A stretch of 64,000 nt of DNA from Kordiimonas pumila (lineage in GTDB: Bacteria > Pseudomonadota > Alphaproteobacteria > Sphingomonadales > Kordiimonadaceae). Position numbers and translations under genes: made by a program. Below, piece after piece: positions 8,759-16,587 of this stretch (positions are counted from its first letter, which is position 1; each line of letters begins with the position of its first letter). The stretch is from positions 3,334,501 through 3,398,500 of the forward strand of contig NZ_CP061205.1 of the NCBI RefSeq assembly GCF_015240255.1, read 5' to 3'. The notes under the pieces were generated by a model that was not told the origin of the DNA, did not search any database, and was given only the letters and a program-made list of their open reading frames with translations.

Positions 8759-9558
8759 GCTGATGCCAAGCTTTTAACAACATCAGAAGATGTAACTGTA
8801 AACCCAAAACAAAAGCGCACGTTATGGTAAGTTGCTTGCAGGCAAAAATCAGGTGATGTCGTTGCAGTGCAATCTTCCAGCAGGATTGTATCATAGCCGT
8901 GGAAATTGGCATCCATCAGCGTGCCTAAAACACAGTGGTCCGCATTCACCCCTGCAAACATGACAGTTTTAATTCCCATGTTACGCAAAATGGAATCCAA
9001 CGGCGTATCCCAAAACCCGCTAATACGATGCTTATCGACATACACATCATCAAGGCCTTGCGTCAGATCAGCAATAATCTCAGCGCCCCAGCTACCCTTC
9101 TGCAATACATTATAGGTTCGCACAGAGCTTTGCAGCGTGCCTGACAAACCCGGTGCCATGCCATTAGGATTAAAAGGGTGCTGCGTACTGGGTGACAAAT
9201 TGTGTTTATCTGGGCGCACCCCCCATCTAACCCATATAACCGGAACATTGTTTGCGCGCAGGCTTTTGGTAACCGCATTGATGGGCAGTGCAAGCGAACG
9301 CGCTGGCGCAGTATCAATGCCCATACCGCCGATCCAGCCTTCTGGGTGGCAAAAATCATTCTGCATATCAATAATAATCAAGGCTGTTTTGGCCATATCC
9401 ACAATCAAACTTTGCGGCTGTGCTTTTAATTCTACAGCTTTTGCCGCCATTTCTTGCCGGCGCATATCAACCACATGATCACTTAGGCGGTAGCTATTAC
9501 GGCTAGCTTCGCCTAGCTCAAACCAGCTTTTTGTATCGGGAAGCATATTCCTGTCCAT
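8755..9558 (-). CDS. Isochorismatase-like cysteine hydrolase
   Basis: The 267-residue protein carries the triad of the isochorismatase-like hydrolases: Asp64 in IIDMQNDF, Lys176 in VDKHRISGF and Cys209 in GVNADHCVLGT. Length and the HRISGFWDT segment resemble RutB-type ureidoacrylate/biuret amidohydrolases more than true isochorismatases, so hydrolysis of an amide or ureido bond is likely. It is the first gene of a four-gene minus-strand operon. ATG 9558 has a GAGGGG site. The divergent MarR-like gene 243 bases away may control this operon. Confidence 0.87.
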   Translation of the reverse strand: MDRNMLPDTKSWFELGEASRNSYRLSDHVVDMRRQEMAAKAVELKAQPQSLIVDMAKTALIIIDMQNDFCHPEGWIGGMGIDTAPARSLALPINAVTKSLRANNVPVIWVRWGVRPDKHNLSPSTQHPFNPNGMAPGLSGTLQSSVRTYNVLQKGSWGAEIIADLTQGLDDVYVDKHRISGFWDTPLDSILRNMGIKTVMFAGVNADHCVLGTLMDANFHGYDTILLEDCTATTSPDFCLQATYHNVRFCFGFTVTSSDVVKSLASA

Positions 9559-9801
9559 GATTACCCCTCACAGTTGGTGCAGCCATCTGGCCCATTGTTT
9601 ATTTTAACAATTTATATACATATCATTTATAATTTATCAACGAAATATATTTTAAATGCTATTATTTTAAAATCAATAACATGGTAACAAAACATCTAAA
9701 TCATGAGATTATTAAAACAAAACATTGACAAGCCACGGATTTAAAGTTCCATACTGCCCTCCTGCAGATATGATTTTTTACGACGATTAAAGGGGATAAT
9801 T

Positions 9802-10308
9802 ATGTCGACGAAACAAAAGCAACCTGAGCATTCCATTGATGGTGACCAGCTATCAGAACTAGAACTGACCCTTACAGTTCTATGGAATTCTGTGCGCCGG
9901 TGGATGAGCCAGCGCAGCAACTCAAGCTCTATTAATGGCCTGTCTGACATCGACGTTTTTCTGCTGCACTTACTCGTGTACAGAAACCGCCAACTGCGAG
10001 GCATTGATCTGGCCTTTGCCCTTTCAATTGAGGACATGCATCTGGTTTCATATTCACTAAAAAAGCTTGCGCGCCTTGGCCTGACAACCAGCGAAAAAAT
10101 CGGCAAAGAAGTGTTTTATTCAGCAACAGATATGGGCAAGGAACATTATAGCGACTTCCAGAATGATCGTAAAAAATTTCTGGAACCAGCTATTAATTTC
10201 ATTTCCCATCCAGACTATGACATTCAGGCACTAAACAGCTTCCTAAGGGCAATTTCTGGTGCTTATGAACAGGCTGCACGGTCTGCGGCCTCCACTAAAG
10301 GGCACTAA
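9802..10308 (+). CDS. MarR-like winged-helix transcriptional regulator
   Basis: The protein has 168 residues. LSDIDVFLLHLLVYRNRQLRGIDLAF, then EDMHLVSYSLKKLARLGLTTSEKIGKEVFYSAT is a winged helix with recognition helix and beta-wing as in MarR proteins, followed by a C-terminal dimerisation helix. The 243-base gap to the divergent cysteine-hydrolase operon is AT-rich and has no obvious perfect palindrome. Autoregulation and control of that operon are likely from position only. The ATG at 9802 follows an AAGGGG site. Confidence 0.75.
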   Translation: MSTKQKQPEHSIDGDQLSELELTLTVLWNSVRRWMSQRSNSSSINGLSDIDVFLLHLLVYRNRQLRGIDLAFALSIEDMHLVSYSLKKLARLGLTTSEKIGKEVFYSATDMGKEHYSDFQNDRKKFLEPAINFISHPDYDIQALNSFLRAISGAYEQAARSAASTKGH

Positions 10309-10320
10309 ATAGTATATCAA

Positions 10321-10351
10321 GCGTAGCGGCGCAAAACCACACCCGCTACGC
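10321..10351. terminator. Hairpin between convergent genes
   Basis: GCGTAGCGG and CCGCTACGC form a perfect 9-bp stem with a 13-base loop between the convergent regulator and lipoprotein genes. No T-run follows on either side, so it may be a rho-dependent or mRNA-stabilising structure rather than a classic terminator. Confidence 0.5.
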
Positions 10352-10373
10352 TATAAACCAGCAGTCTTCTTAA

Positions 10374-10928
10374 CTACTCGGGCGCAGCAAAAACCATTGG
10401 CCCCGCTGAAAACCAGTCAAAGTCATCTATGTAAGTGTTCACTCCTTCGCTTGTGGTCAGTGTGAAGGTGCAAAGCATACGTTTGCCTTCGTTCATCACC
10501 GTGCAGTCTTCTGAGTAACTACCAAGCCCGGGAATATCACCGTGGTTCAAGACCCGCCCTTTTTCTGGCGATGAGACAACAGTCATCATACCACTGCCCT
10601 TAACCTCTACTGGCTCGCCGCCGTATTCACCGTCCCACGAGGTTACCCTTACATGACCCTCAGGGTCTGCTTCCACAGAAACCCAAACAAGCCGCTGGCC
10701 GTCATCTTTGATCACCCACAATGTGTGAGTGCCCGGCATAAACTTTTTCGAACGTTCCTGATTAAGAACCCATATACCTTCAGGCATATTGCCTTTGTAA
10801 TCCGCTGGCCCAGCTTGGTCGGCATGACAGCCTGATGCTAAAGCTGCAAGCGAGATACTGCCGCATAGAAGCAGCCCAGAGGCTTTTTTCAATATACGAG
10901 TAACTGGACGTACAATAGTCACAAACAT
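10374..10928 (-). CDS. Putative lipoprotein of unknown function
   Basis: The 184-residue protein has a basic N-terminus, a hydrophobic stretch and a lipobox-like ALASGC with Cys34, so it is probably lipid-anchored after signal-peptidase-II cleavage. The mature part contains GIWVLNQERSKKFMPG and two Cys (SEDCTV, MLCTF) that could form a disulfide. It looks like a small beta-rich exported domain. No family is recognised. A downstream partner of the TonB receptor at 11046 is possible, since both point the same way, but the terminator at 10992 lies between them. ATG 10928 has an AAGGAG site. Confidence 0.7.
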   Translation of the reverse strand: MFVTIVRPVTRILKKASGLLLCGSISLAALASGCHADQAGPADYKGNMPEGIWVLNQERSKKFMPGTHTLWVIKDDGQRLVWVSVEADPEGHVRVTSWDGEYGGEPVEVKGSGMMTVVSSPEKGRVLNHGDIPGLGSYSEDCTVMNEGKRMLCTFTLTTSEGVNTYIDDFDWFSAGPMVFAAPE

Positions 10929-10991
10929 TTCGGAGGCTCCTTAGCTTTTACATGCGCCTTAATTTACCATAGCAATCTTGGTGATAGCAGG

Positions 10992-11023
10992 AAAGAAAAG
11001 GGCAGCCACTTTATGCTGCCCTT
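10992..11023 (-). terminator. Rho-independent terminator of the second TonB receptor
   Basis: AAGGGCAGC / GCTGCCCTT forms a 9-bp stem starting about 23 bases after the receptor stop. On the minus strand it is followed by TTTTCTTTC, a usable T-run. Confidence 0.85.
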
Positions 11024-11045
11024 AGTGTTTTATCCTTCAAGCAGG

Positions 11046-13388
11046 CTAGAATTGATACCGCGCCTGGAACATAATCTGGCGTGGTGGTTCCTGCCCCTGA
11101 AAGAGACTACCAAAAGAGGTTGGTTGATACCCAGAGAAATTAATCACGGTTTTATCAAACAGGTTTTTACCAATGATATCAAAGCCCCAGCCACTGTCCG
11201 CAATATCAAGCGACAGGCGCGCATCCATACGGCCATAGCTATCCTGAATGGATTGTTCATCATCTGTAGAGTAGGTAAAATAACTGCTAGAGAAAATACC
11301 AATCACCTCGGCTGTCATCGTATAATCTTCTGACACATCATACGTATAGGTTGCAGCAACATTACCGCTCCACTTCGGTGAATAGAGCGTGGGACGACCA
11401 CTTAAATCCTGTACAGTTTCACCCTCATATTGCTGCGCATAGGTTGGTGCAGCATTAGGATAGCTACGGTATGTTGAATCCAGATAGGTGGCATTAGCTG
11501 CAACCTTGAAGCTAGATGACACAAGCCATTGCATCTCCAGTTCCACACCTTTTGAACGCGAAGCAGCTGCGTTGCGAACGATATTAATGAGGCCACCGTT
11601 GCTATTAGTACCCTGAATAGAAACCTGCAGATCAGAAAAGTCGTTCCAGAACAAAGCAAGATTCATGCTGACAGTGTTATCCAGAAACTCACCCTTGATA
11701 CCCAGTTCGTAAGCATCAACAAATTCTGGGTTAAACGGATAGTTAACCGGGTCTGCAGATGTATCAGCAACACTGAAGCCGCCAGACTTGAAGCCGCGCG
11801 AATAGGAAATGTATGTCATCACACCATCGTTCAACTGATATTGCAGTTTGGCGGATGGCAACAGGGCATCGTCCTTGCGGTCAAGATTAATAACGCCAAC
11901 ATTACCAAGCCCAAGCGAACCTGCTATAGCTTCAACATCAGCAGGGAACCGTTCAACGCCGCCGTAATTCTCAGTTGCGGTGCCGTAAATTAGTGCCCAG
12001 TCAAAATCTTTCTTCACGATACTGCCGCGAATACCGCCAATAAGTTTCAACCTGTCAGTCACATTCCAAGTGAAAGACCCAAAGGCTGAGTAAATATCTT
12101 CGGTTTGGTATGCGTTTACACGCTGGCCAAGTGGCAGATAAGGGGCTAAGGGCGCAATGCCGGAGAACGGGCCTGTCAAGAAGAAATAGCTCAGTGATTG
12201 CTCAATATCGAGCGTATAGTGCTGGTAGTAAACACCGGCCATATATTCAAACGTTTCACCGACAGGCGATGCAATCCTGAATTCCTGACTGAACTGTTTG
12301 TATTCCTCTGGCGCTTGAACATTTAACAAGTGCTGTGTTGTGCCATCATCATCCAGATCAAGGTTATATTTATAACCGCCGTAACCTGTTGTAGATGTAA
12401 GAGTATGATCCCCCATCTGGTAGTTAATGGTCAGAACACCTTCATATGTTTTGAGGCGGATTTCGTTACCTTCGTTTGCGACATACTCTTTTGTGTCCAG
12501 ACCAATTGGCACACCTTCAGAAAGGTTCAAGGCACAAAAGCCTGCTGCTGTATAAGGCTCTGGCGGCGGGCAATCTTCTTGGCGCAGGATCAAGCCGCCT
12601 TTATTTACGCTTTTACCAAATTCGCCTTTTAGAATGATCTCAAGATCTTCCGATGGTTCATAAAGCGCCGTAGCACGGAAAGCATAGTTATCTTCATTAG
12701 GTGAGCGGTCATCTGTATTAACGTTTTTCAAATAGCCCTTTTGGCCATTAAGTGTGCCTGCAAAACGCAGTGCTAGTTCATCTGTAACCGGTGTGTTCAC
12801 CGCGCCCTCTAAGGCATAGTTGCCGCCGTTTGAGCCACCAGGACCAATAAGGCCGCGGGCCCAGCCTTCCGTTTCGTGGCTTGGTTTTTTAGTAACAATA
12901 TTAAAAGCACCCGCGATAGCGCTGTTACCAAAAAAGGTACTTTGTGGGCCTTTCAAAATCTCTACATGGTCAAGATCAAGGAACGTTGCCGCCGAATTAC
13001 GTGAGCGGCCATGGTAGATATTATCAACAAATGTACCGACAGATTGATCAAATGACTGGCTTTCACCAGACCCCGTACCGCGCATATAATAGGTACTGGA
13101 GCGACCACTACCAGCAACATGGATAGACGGGTACAATTCAGCGAGCGTTACAACAGATGTCAGGTTTTGCTGGGCAATAGCAGCAGCTCCCACAACCTGC
13201 ACTGATATTGGCACATCTTGCAGGCTTTCATTCCGTTTCTGCGCCGTCACCACAATCTCTTCAAACGAAAAATCGCTCGTGTCTGCAGCCGTACTTGCCG
13301 GTGCAATAGCGGCTGAAGCAGTTAAGAGCGCCACATAACCACAACCACTGCGTAAGCTTTTTTGAATCTTTTTATTTGTTATTTTCAT
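11046..13388 (-). CDS. TonB-dependent outer-membrane receptor
   Basis: The 780-residue protein has a signal peptide (LTASAAIAPASTAA), a TonB-box-like SFEEIVVTAQKR, a plug domain (YYMRGTGSGESQSFDQS, LKGPQSTFFGNSAIAGAFNI) and a 22-strand barrel type C-terminus ending QIMFQARYQF. The ATG has a GGGAGG site. It lies downstream of a small NTF2-like gene on the same strand (75-base gap), with which it may be co-transcribed. It belongs with the catabolic TonB receptors; no siderophore-type domain call can be made. Confidence 0.93.
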   Translation of the reverse strand: MKITNKKIQKSLRSGCGYVALLTASAAIAPASTAADTSDFSFEEIVVTAQKRNESLQDVPISVQVVGAAAIAQQNLTSVVTLAELYPSIHVAGSGRSSTYYMRGTGSGESQSFDQSVGTFVDNIYHGRSRNSAATFLDLDHVEILKGPQSTFFGNSAIAGAFNIVTKKPSHETEGWARGLIGPGGSNGGNYALEGAVNTPVTDELALRFAGTLNGQKGYLKNVNTDDRSPNEDNYAFRATALYEPSEDLEIILKGEFGKSVNKGGLILRQEDCPPPEPYTAAGFCALNLSEGVPIGLDTKEYVANEGNEIRLKTYEGVLTINYQMGDHTLTSTTGYGGYKYNLDLDDDGTTQHLLNVQAPEEYKQFSQEFRIASPVGETFEYMAGVYYQHYTLDIEQSLSYFFLTGPFSGIAPLAPYLPLGQRVNAYQTEDIYSAFGSFTWNVTDRLKLIGGIRGSIVKKDFDWALIYGTATENYGGVERFPADVEAIAGSLGLGNVGVINLDRKDDALLPSAKLQYQLNDGVMTYISYSRGFKSGGFSVADTSADPVNYPFNPEFVDAYELGIKGEFLDNTVSMNLALFWNDFSDLQVSIQGTNSNGGLINIVRNAAASRSKGVELEMQWLVSSSFKVAANATYLDSTYRSYPNAAPTYAQQYEGETVQDLSGRPTLYSPKWSGNVAATYTYDVSEDYTMTAEVIGIFSSSYFTYSTDDEQSIQDSYGRMDARLSLDIADSGWGFDIIGKNLFDKTVINFSGYQPTSFGSLFQGQEPPRQIMFQARYQF

Positions 13389-13463
13389 TCCAACCTCCCA
13401 ATTAGCTTCTCATGTTTTGAAGCTGCTTTCTACTGAAACCAAATCTCTTTCAACCCCGCAAAA

Positions 13464-13910
13464 TTAGGCACTAGGGTCATCCACAATCCCAATCATATGA
13501 TGATCAAATATCTGCCAAACTTCGCCGTTATGCCGCCAGCCATTCAGGTACGCGACAGATTTACCGTGCGTTAATTCGGCGAGATCACTTCCTGAGGGCA
13601 TGCCTTCAGCAATGGCTGAATTGTCACTAAATTCTTCTTCGTTGTATTTAACGATACCAATAGTAACGACCGTATTAGCGCTCACTTGCTGCGCCGTTAC
13701 TTTCTGCCACTCGGTGTCCATTTTTTCGATGGCTTTATCGAGCTCAATCATTTTTGCTTTATCAACAAAAAGCGTTGGCCATGGTTGGGCTGTTCCTGAA
13801 AAGTCATCGGCAAAATGACGCTCAAACCAATCATATTGCTTGTTTGCAATCGCAGCGCCCCACTGGTCATACAAAACCTTAAACTGCTGAGACAAAGCAT
13901 CCATAGTCAT
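13464..13910 (-). CDS. NTF2-like / SnoaL-like domain protein
   Basis: The protein has 148 residues from ATG 13910, preferred over the GTG at 13916 because the GGGAGA site is then 6 bases away. The N-terminal helix (LSQQFKVLYDQWGAAIANKQYDWFERHFADDFSG) and later strands AYLNGWRHNGEVWQIFDHHMIGI match the DUF4440/SnoaL cone fold. No catalytic residues can be assigned. It precedes the TonB receptor, so it may act on or bind the imported compound. Confidence 0.65.
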   Translation of the reverse strand: MTMDALSQQFKVLYDQWGAAIANKQYDWFERHFADDFSGTAQPWPTLFVDKAKMIELDKAIEKMDTEWQKVTAQQVSANTVVTIGIVKYNEEEFSDNSAIAEGMPSGSDLAELTHGKSVAYLNGWRHNGEVWQIFDHHMIGIVDDPSA

Positions 13911-13984
13911 ATTCACTCTCCCTTACGCTGCATGACAAACCACCACACAGCATTACTCCAAGACCATACTAGTAGAATCATGAC

Positions 13985-14025
13985 GATAATTTATTAATTT
14001 ACTTATAAAATGTCAATAAATTATC
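13985..14025. promoter_or_regulatory. Long inverted repeat, candidate operator
   Basis: GATAATTTATT at 13985-13995 and AATAAATTATC at 14015-14025 are perfect reverse complements separated by 19 bases, about 75-115 bases upstream of the NTF2-like gene. The rest of the 13911-14235 gap is AT-rich and holds no gene that I can support. Confidence 0.5.
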
Positions 14026-14200
14026 ATCGTAATGTATTCATAATGAATATATCGGAGAGTAAAACACGAACTACGTGTGAAAAATAATAATATAAAACAA
14101 ATAGATAATTATATTCAGGCGTCAAAAAGCAAACATGCCTGCAAAGGCAAAAGCCATATGCAAGCATGCAAGGTCGGTTTAAAATAATGTAATTCTGGCT

Positions 14201-14224
14201 ACACCCGCCTCTAGCAGCGGGTGT
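14201..14224 (-). terminator. Hairpin after the serine-hydrolase fusion gene
   Basis: ACACCCGC / GCGGGTGT forms an 8-bp GC-rich stem 12 bases after the stop of the minus-strand gene. The following minus-strand sequence lacks a continuous T-run, so it is a weak terminator candidate. Confidence 0.5.
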
Positions 14225-14235
14225 AATACAGCTTC

Positions 14236-16578
14236 TTAATGTGCAGGTTTTATATTTTCAAAAATAGCATTCTGCACCGCGTAGGAACGCCAATCATCAA
14301 AATCAAAGTGCCACCATTCATACTCGTAAACGGTAAAGTCTTCAGCTTCCATTGCCGTTTTCAACACGTTACGGTGCCAACGTTGCAGCGATGTCCCCCC
14401 CGGATAGTAGGGGAATGAACGCTCAGACATTTCATCATACAGACCAACCATTTTAATAGGCTCCCCTGTTTTCAGATCATAAAGTGTCAGATCAACTGCG
14501 GAGCCCCTATTGTGGCGTGACCCCTGCGATGGGTCTGCTACAAAGTCTTTGCCAGACATAGGTGTCGCATCCCAGAAAATTTTGGTGACGTACCAAGGCC
14601 TATAAGCATCATGAATAAGCAGGCCGTATCCTTGTTTTTTCAGCCTTTTTGCCGCCCGGCCAAGTGCCTCTGCGGCAGGGCGCTGCATAAAGGCCCGAGC
14701 AGACGAATAAACTGGTGTACCAAGGAAGTTATCATTCGATGCATAGCGGATATCAAGTTTAATATTGTCGCTGTAAGCTGTCACATCCACTAGGTCAGAC
14801 TGCTTAAAGGTGCCGTCTTCATGAGGCGGGCTGGCAGCAAGTGCTTCTTTCCTCAATTCTGCAATAGGCTTCACCGGGTCAATCTTGAAGACATGGCCAT
14901 CAATACCGCCAACCTCTCTTCTTTCAAAAGAAATACCATTAAGGCTAGCCGTATAGACTTTATCCTCACTGTTCTTTTTAAAGGTTATTTCTTCATTTGG
15001 GTACAGGCCATGTGGAGGAAACTTAAAAGTGCCATTCCCCAAATCGGTAAGCGGATAATCAGTCGCCCATTCAATAAGGGCATGCAGCTTGCCGTCTCTT
15101 TCGCTGATATACAAAACATTATGGTCCCAGCCATACTCCCCAAGATACTGTACCCATTCCGGCTTAACAGGAGCGGGCTTAACATCTTCTGCAGCAGCAT
15201 AGTCTTTGCCAAAGACAGTAACGCTAGCATCCGTAAAGCGAATATCTTCACTGTAAGCGACCATATCATCAATAACGATAGCATGGTTGTCTGTTGCTCG
15301 AAGCCTCAGTGACAGGTCATTAACGCGCTCTATATAAAGGTCTTTAAACAGGCGGTATATTCTAATGCTTTCATCCTGGTTTTTATAAAGCCCTGCCACT
15401 TTGGCAACCATGTCATCAGAAACAGGCTTTGTATATGTATAAACAGGTAACGGCTTGCCTTCTTTTTGGGCCATAAGCGCCCTGAGGGCATAATCCGCAA
15501 TCCTGTTAACAATGCCGTTTGCCATATCCATATTGGTTGAAATGGCTACACCGATCTTTTTGTTCGGCAACACTTTCATTTGCGTCGCAAAACCATAAAT
15601 AGCACCGCCGTGCGAGACAGACTTTTCTCCGTCCAGTTCACTCAGCATAAAACCGATACCAAACGAACGATCACGGGCGCTTTTCACATCTCCTTGCGGG
15701 GACCACATTTGATCAAGCGTATCTTCTTCAATAAAACGGCCATTTACGCCCTGCCCCTTATCTATAAGCGCTTTCATGAACAGGGCCAGATCACCCATTG
15801 TCGCATACATGCAGCCAGCAGGTGCGATACCCAGCTCAAATGTTGGAGCAATAGAACGAGTACCCTGATAATTTATCATATAAGCTTCAGGGAGACTTTT
15901 CCGAACATGAGCAGACGGCACAAAGGCACTGTCTTTCATACCAAGAGGTTGTAGAAGATTAGTCTCCAGAACCTCTGCAAATGGCTTGCCTGCAACCTTT
16001 TCCAGAACTCGGCCCACAACAGCAATGCCTGCATTTGAATATTGCACCTTTGTCTTTGGTGCATATACCAGTGTTGTACCGTTCAGGCTTTGAACAGTTT
16101 CAGCTAAGGACGGCGCTTCAGGGTCAAAATAACTACCAACAGGCGTTTCCCGCACCAGACCTGATGAATGGCTCATCAGCATACGCAGCGTAATAGGGGT
16201 GCCGTAAGGGTTATGGGGTTTAAAGTCTGGCAAATATGTTGTTACAGGAACATCAAGGTCCAGCAGGCCTTTCTCAACATAATGCATAACGGCAATGTCA
16301 GTGAATAGTTTTGAAACTGATCCAATGCGGTACGTAGTATCATTATCAGCCTGTAGGCTTGGGTTCTTTGCATCAGCACCTACACCGCCCGACCAAACAA
16401 TGCCGTTTTCGTCAACAAGCACAATAGACAGCATTGGCAAGCCTTTATCTGCTGCTTCATGCTCAATAATATCCTGTACCTTTTTAAAAGGTGCACCCGC
16501 ATCTTCTGCAACAAGAGGTATCACTGCCAGCAAGCAGGCAGTGATACATGCGGTGATAACCATATAAAAGCGTTTCAT
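14236..16578 (-). CDS. Exported fusion: class-C beta-lactamase-type serine hydrolase + VanX/DdpX-type D-Ala-D-Ala dipeptidase
   Basis: The 780-residue protein has a signal peptide (1-24). The serine-hydrolase domain carries S87-V-S-K90 (SxxK) and Y180-S-N, the class C beta-lactamase/esterase signature, and runs to about residue 390. A middle beta-rich part (about 390-590) resembles the C-terminal extension of such hydrolases. From about 598 there is a peptidase M15D domain: R660 in AYRP, H689 and D696 in SRHNRGSAVDL, E754 and H757 in EYEWWH. The D-to-second-H spacing of 61 equals that of VanX. Both active sites look intact. It should act in the periplasm on D-amino-acid-containing peptides or their esters. 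The CocE-type hydrolase lies 9 bases upstream in the same operon. Each half alone is a known family; the combination is unusual. Confidence 0.88.
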   Translation of the reverse strand: MKRFYMVITACITACLLAVIPLVAEDAGAPFKKVQDIIEHEAADKGLPMLSIVLVDENGIVWSGGVGADAKNPSLQADNDTTYRIGSVSKLFTDIAVMHYVEKGLLDLDVPVTTYLPDFKPHNPYGTPITLRMLMSHSSGLVRETPVGSYFDPEAPSLAETVQSLNGTTLVYAPKTKVQYSNAGIAVVGRVLEKVAGKPFAEVLETNLLQPLGMKDSAFVPSAHVRKSLPEAYMINYQGTRSIAPTFELGIAPAGCMYATMGDLALFMKALIDKGQGVNGRFIEEDTLDQMWSPQGDVKSARDRSFGIGFMLSELDGEKSVSHGGAIYGFATQMKVLPNKKIGVAISTNMDMANGIVNRIADYALRALMAQKEGKPLPVYTYTKPVSDDMVAKVAGLYKNQDESIRIYRLFKDLYIERVNDLSLRLRATDNHAIVIDDMVAYSEDIRFTDASVTVFGKDYAAAEDVKPAPVKPEWVQYLGEYGWDHNVLYISERDGKLHALIEWATDYPLTDLGNGTFKFPPHGLYPNEEITFKKNSEDKVYTASLNGISFERREVGGIDGHVFKIDPVKPIAELRKEALAASPPHEDGTFKQSDLVDVTAYSDNIKLDIRYASNDNFLGTPVYSSARAFMQRPAAEALGRAAKRLKKQGYGLLIHDAYRPWYVTKIFWDATPMSGKDFVADPSQGSRHNRGSAVDLTLYDLKTGEPIKMVGLYDEMSERSFPYYPGGTSLQRWHRNVLKTAMEAEDFTVYEYEWWHFDFDDWRSYAVQNAIFENIKPAH

Positions 16579-16587
16579 ACTCTTACC

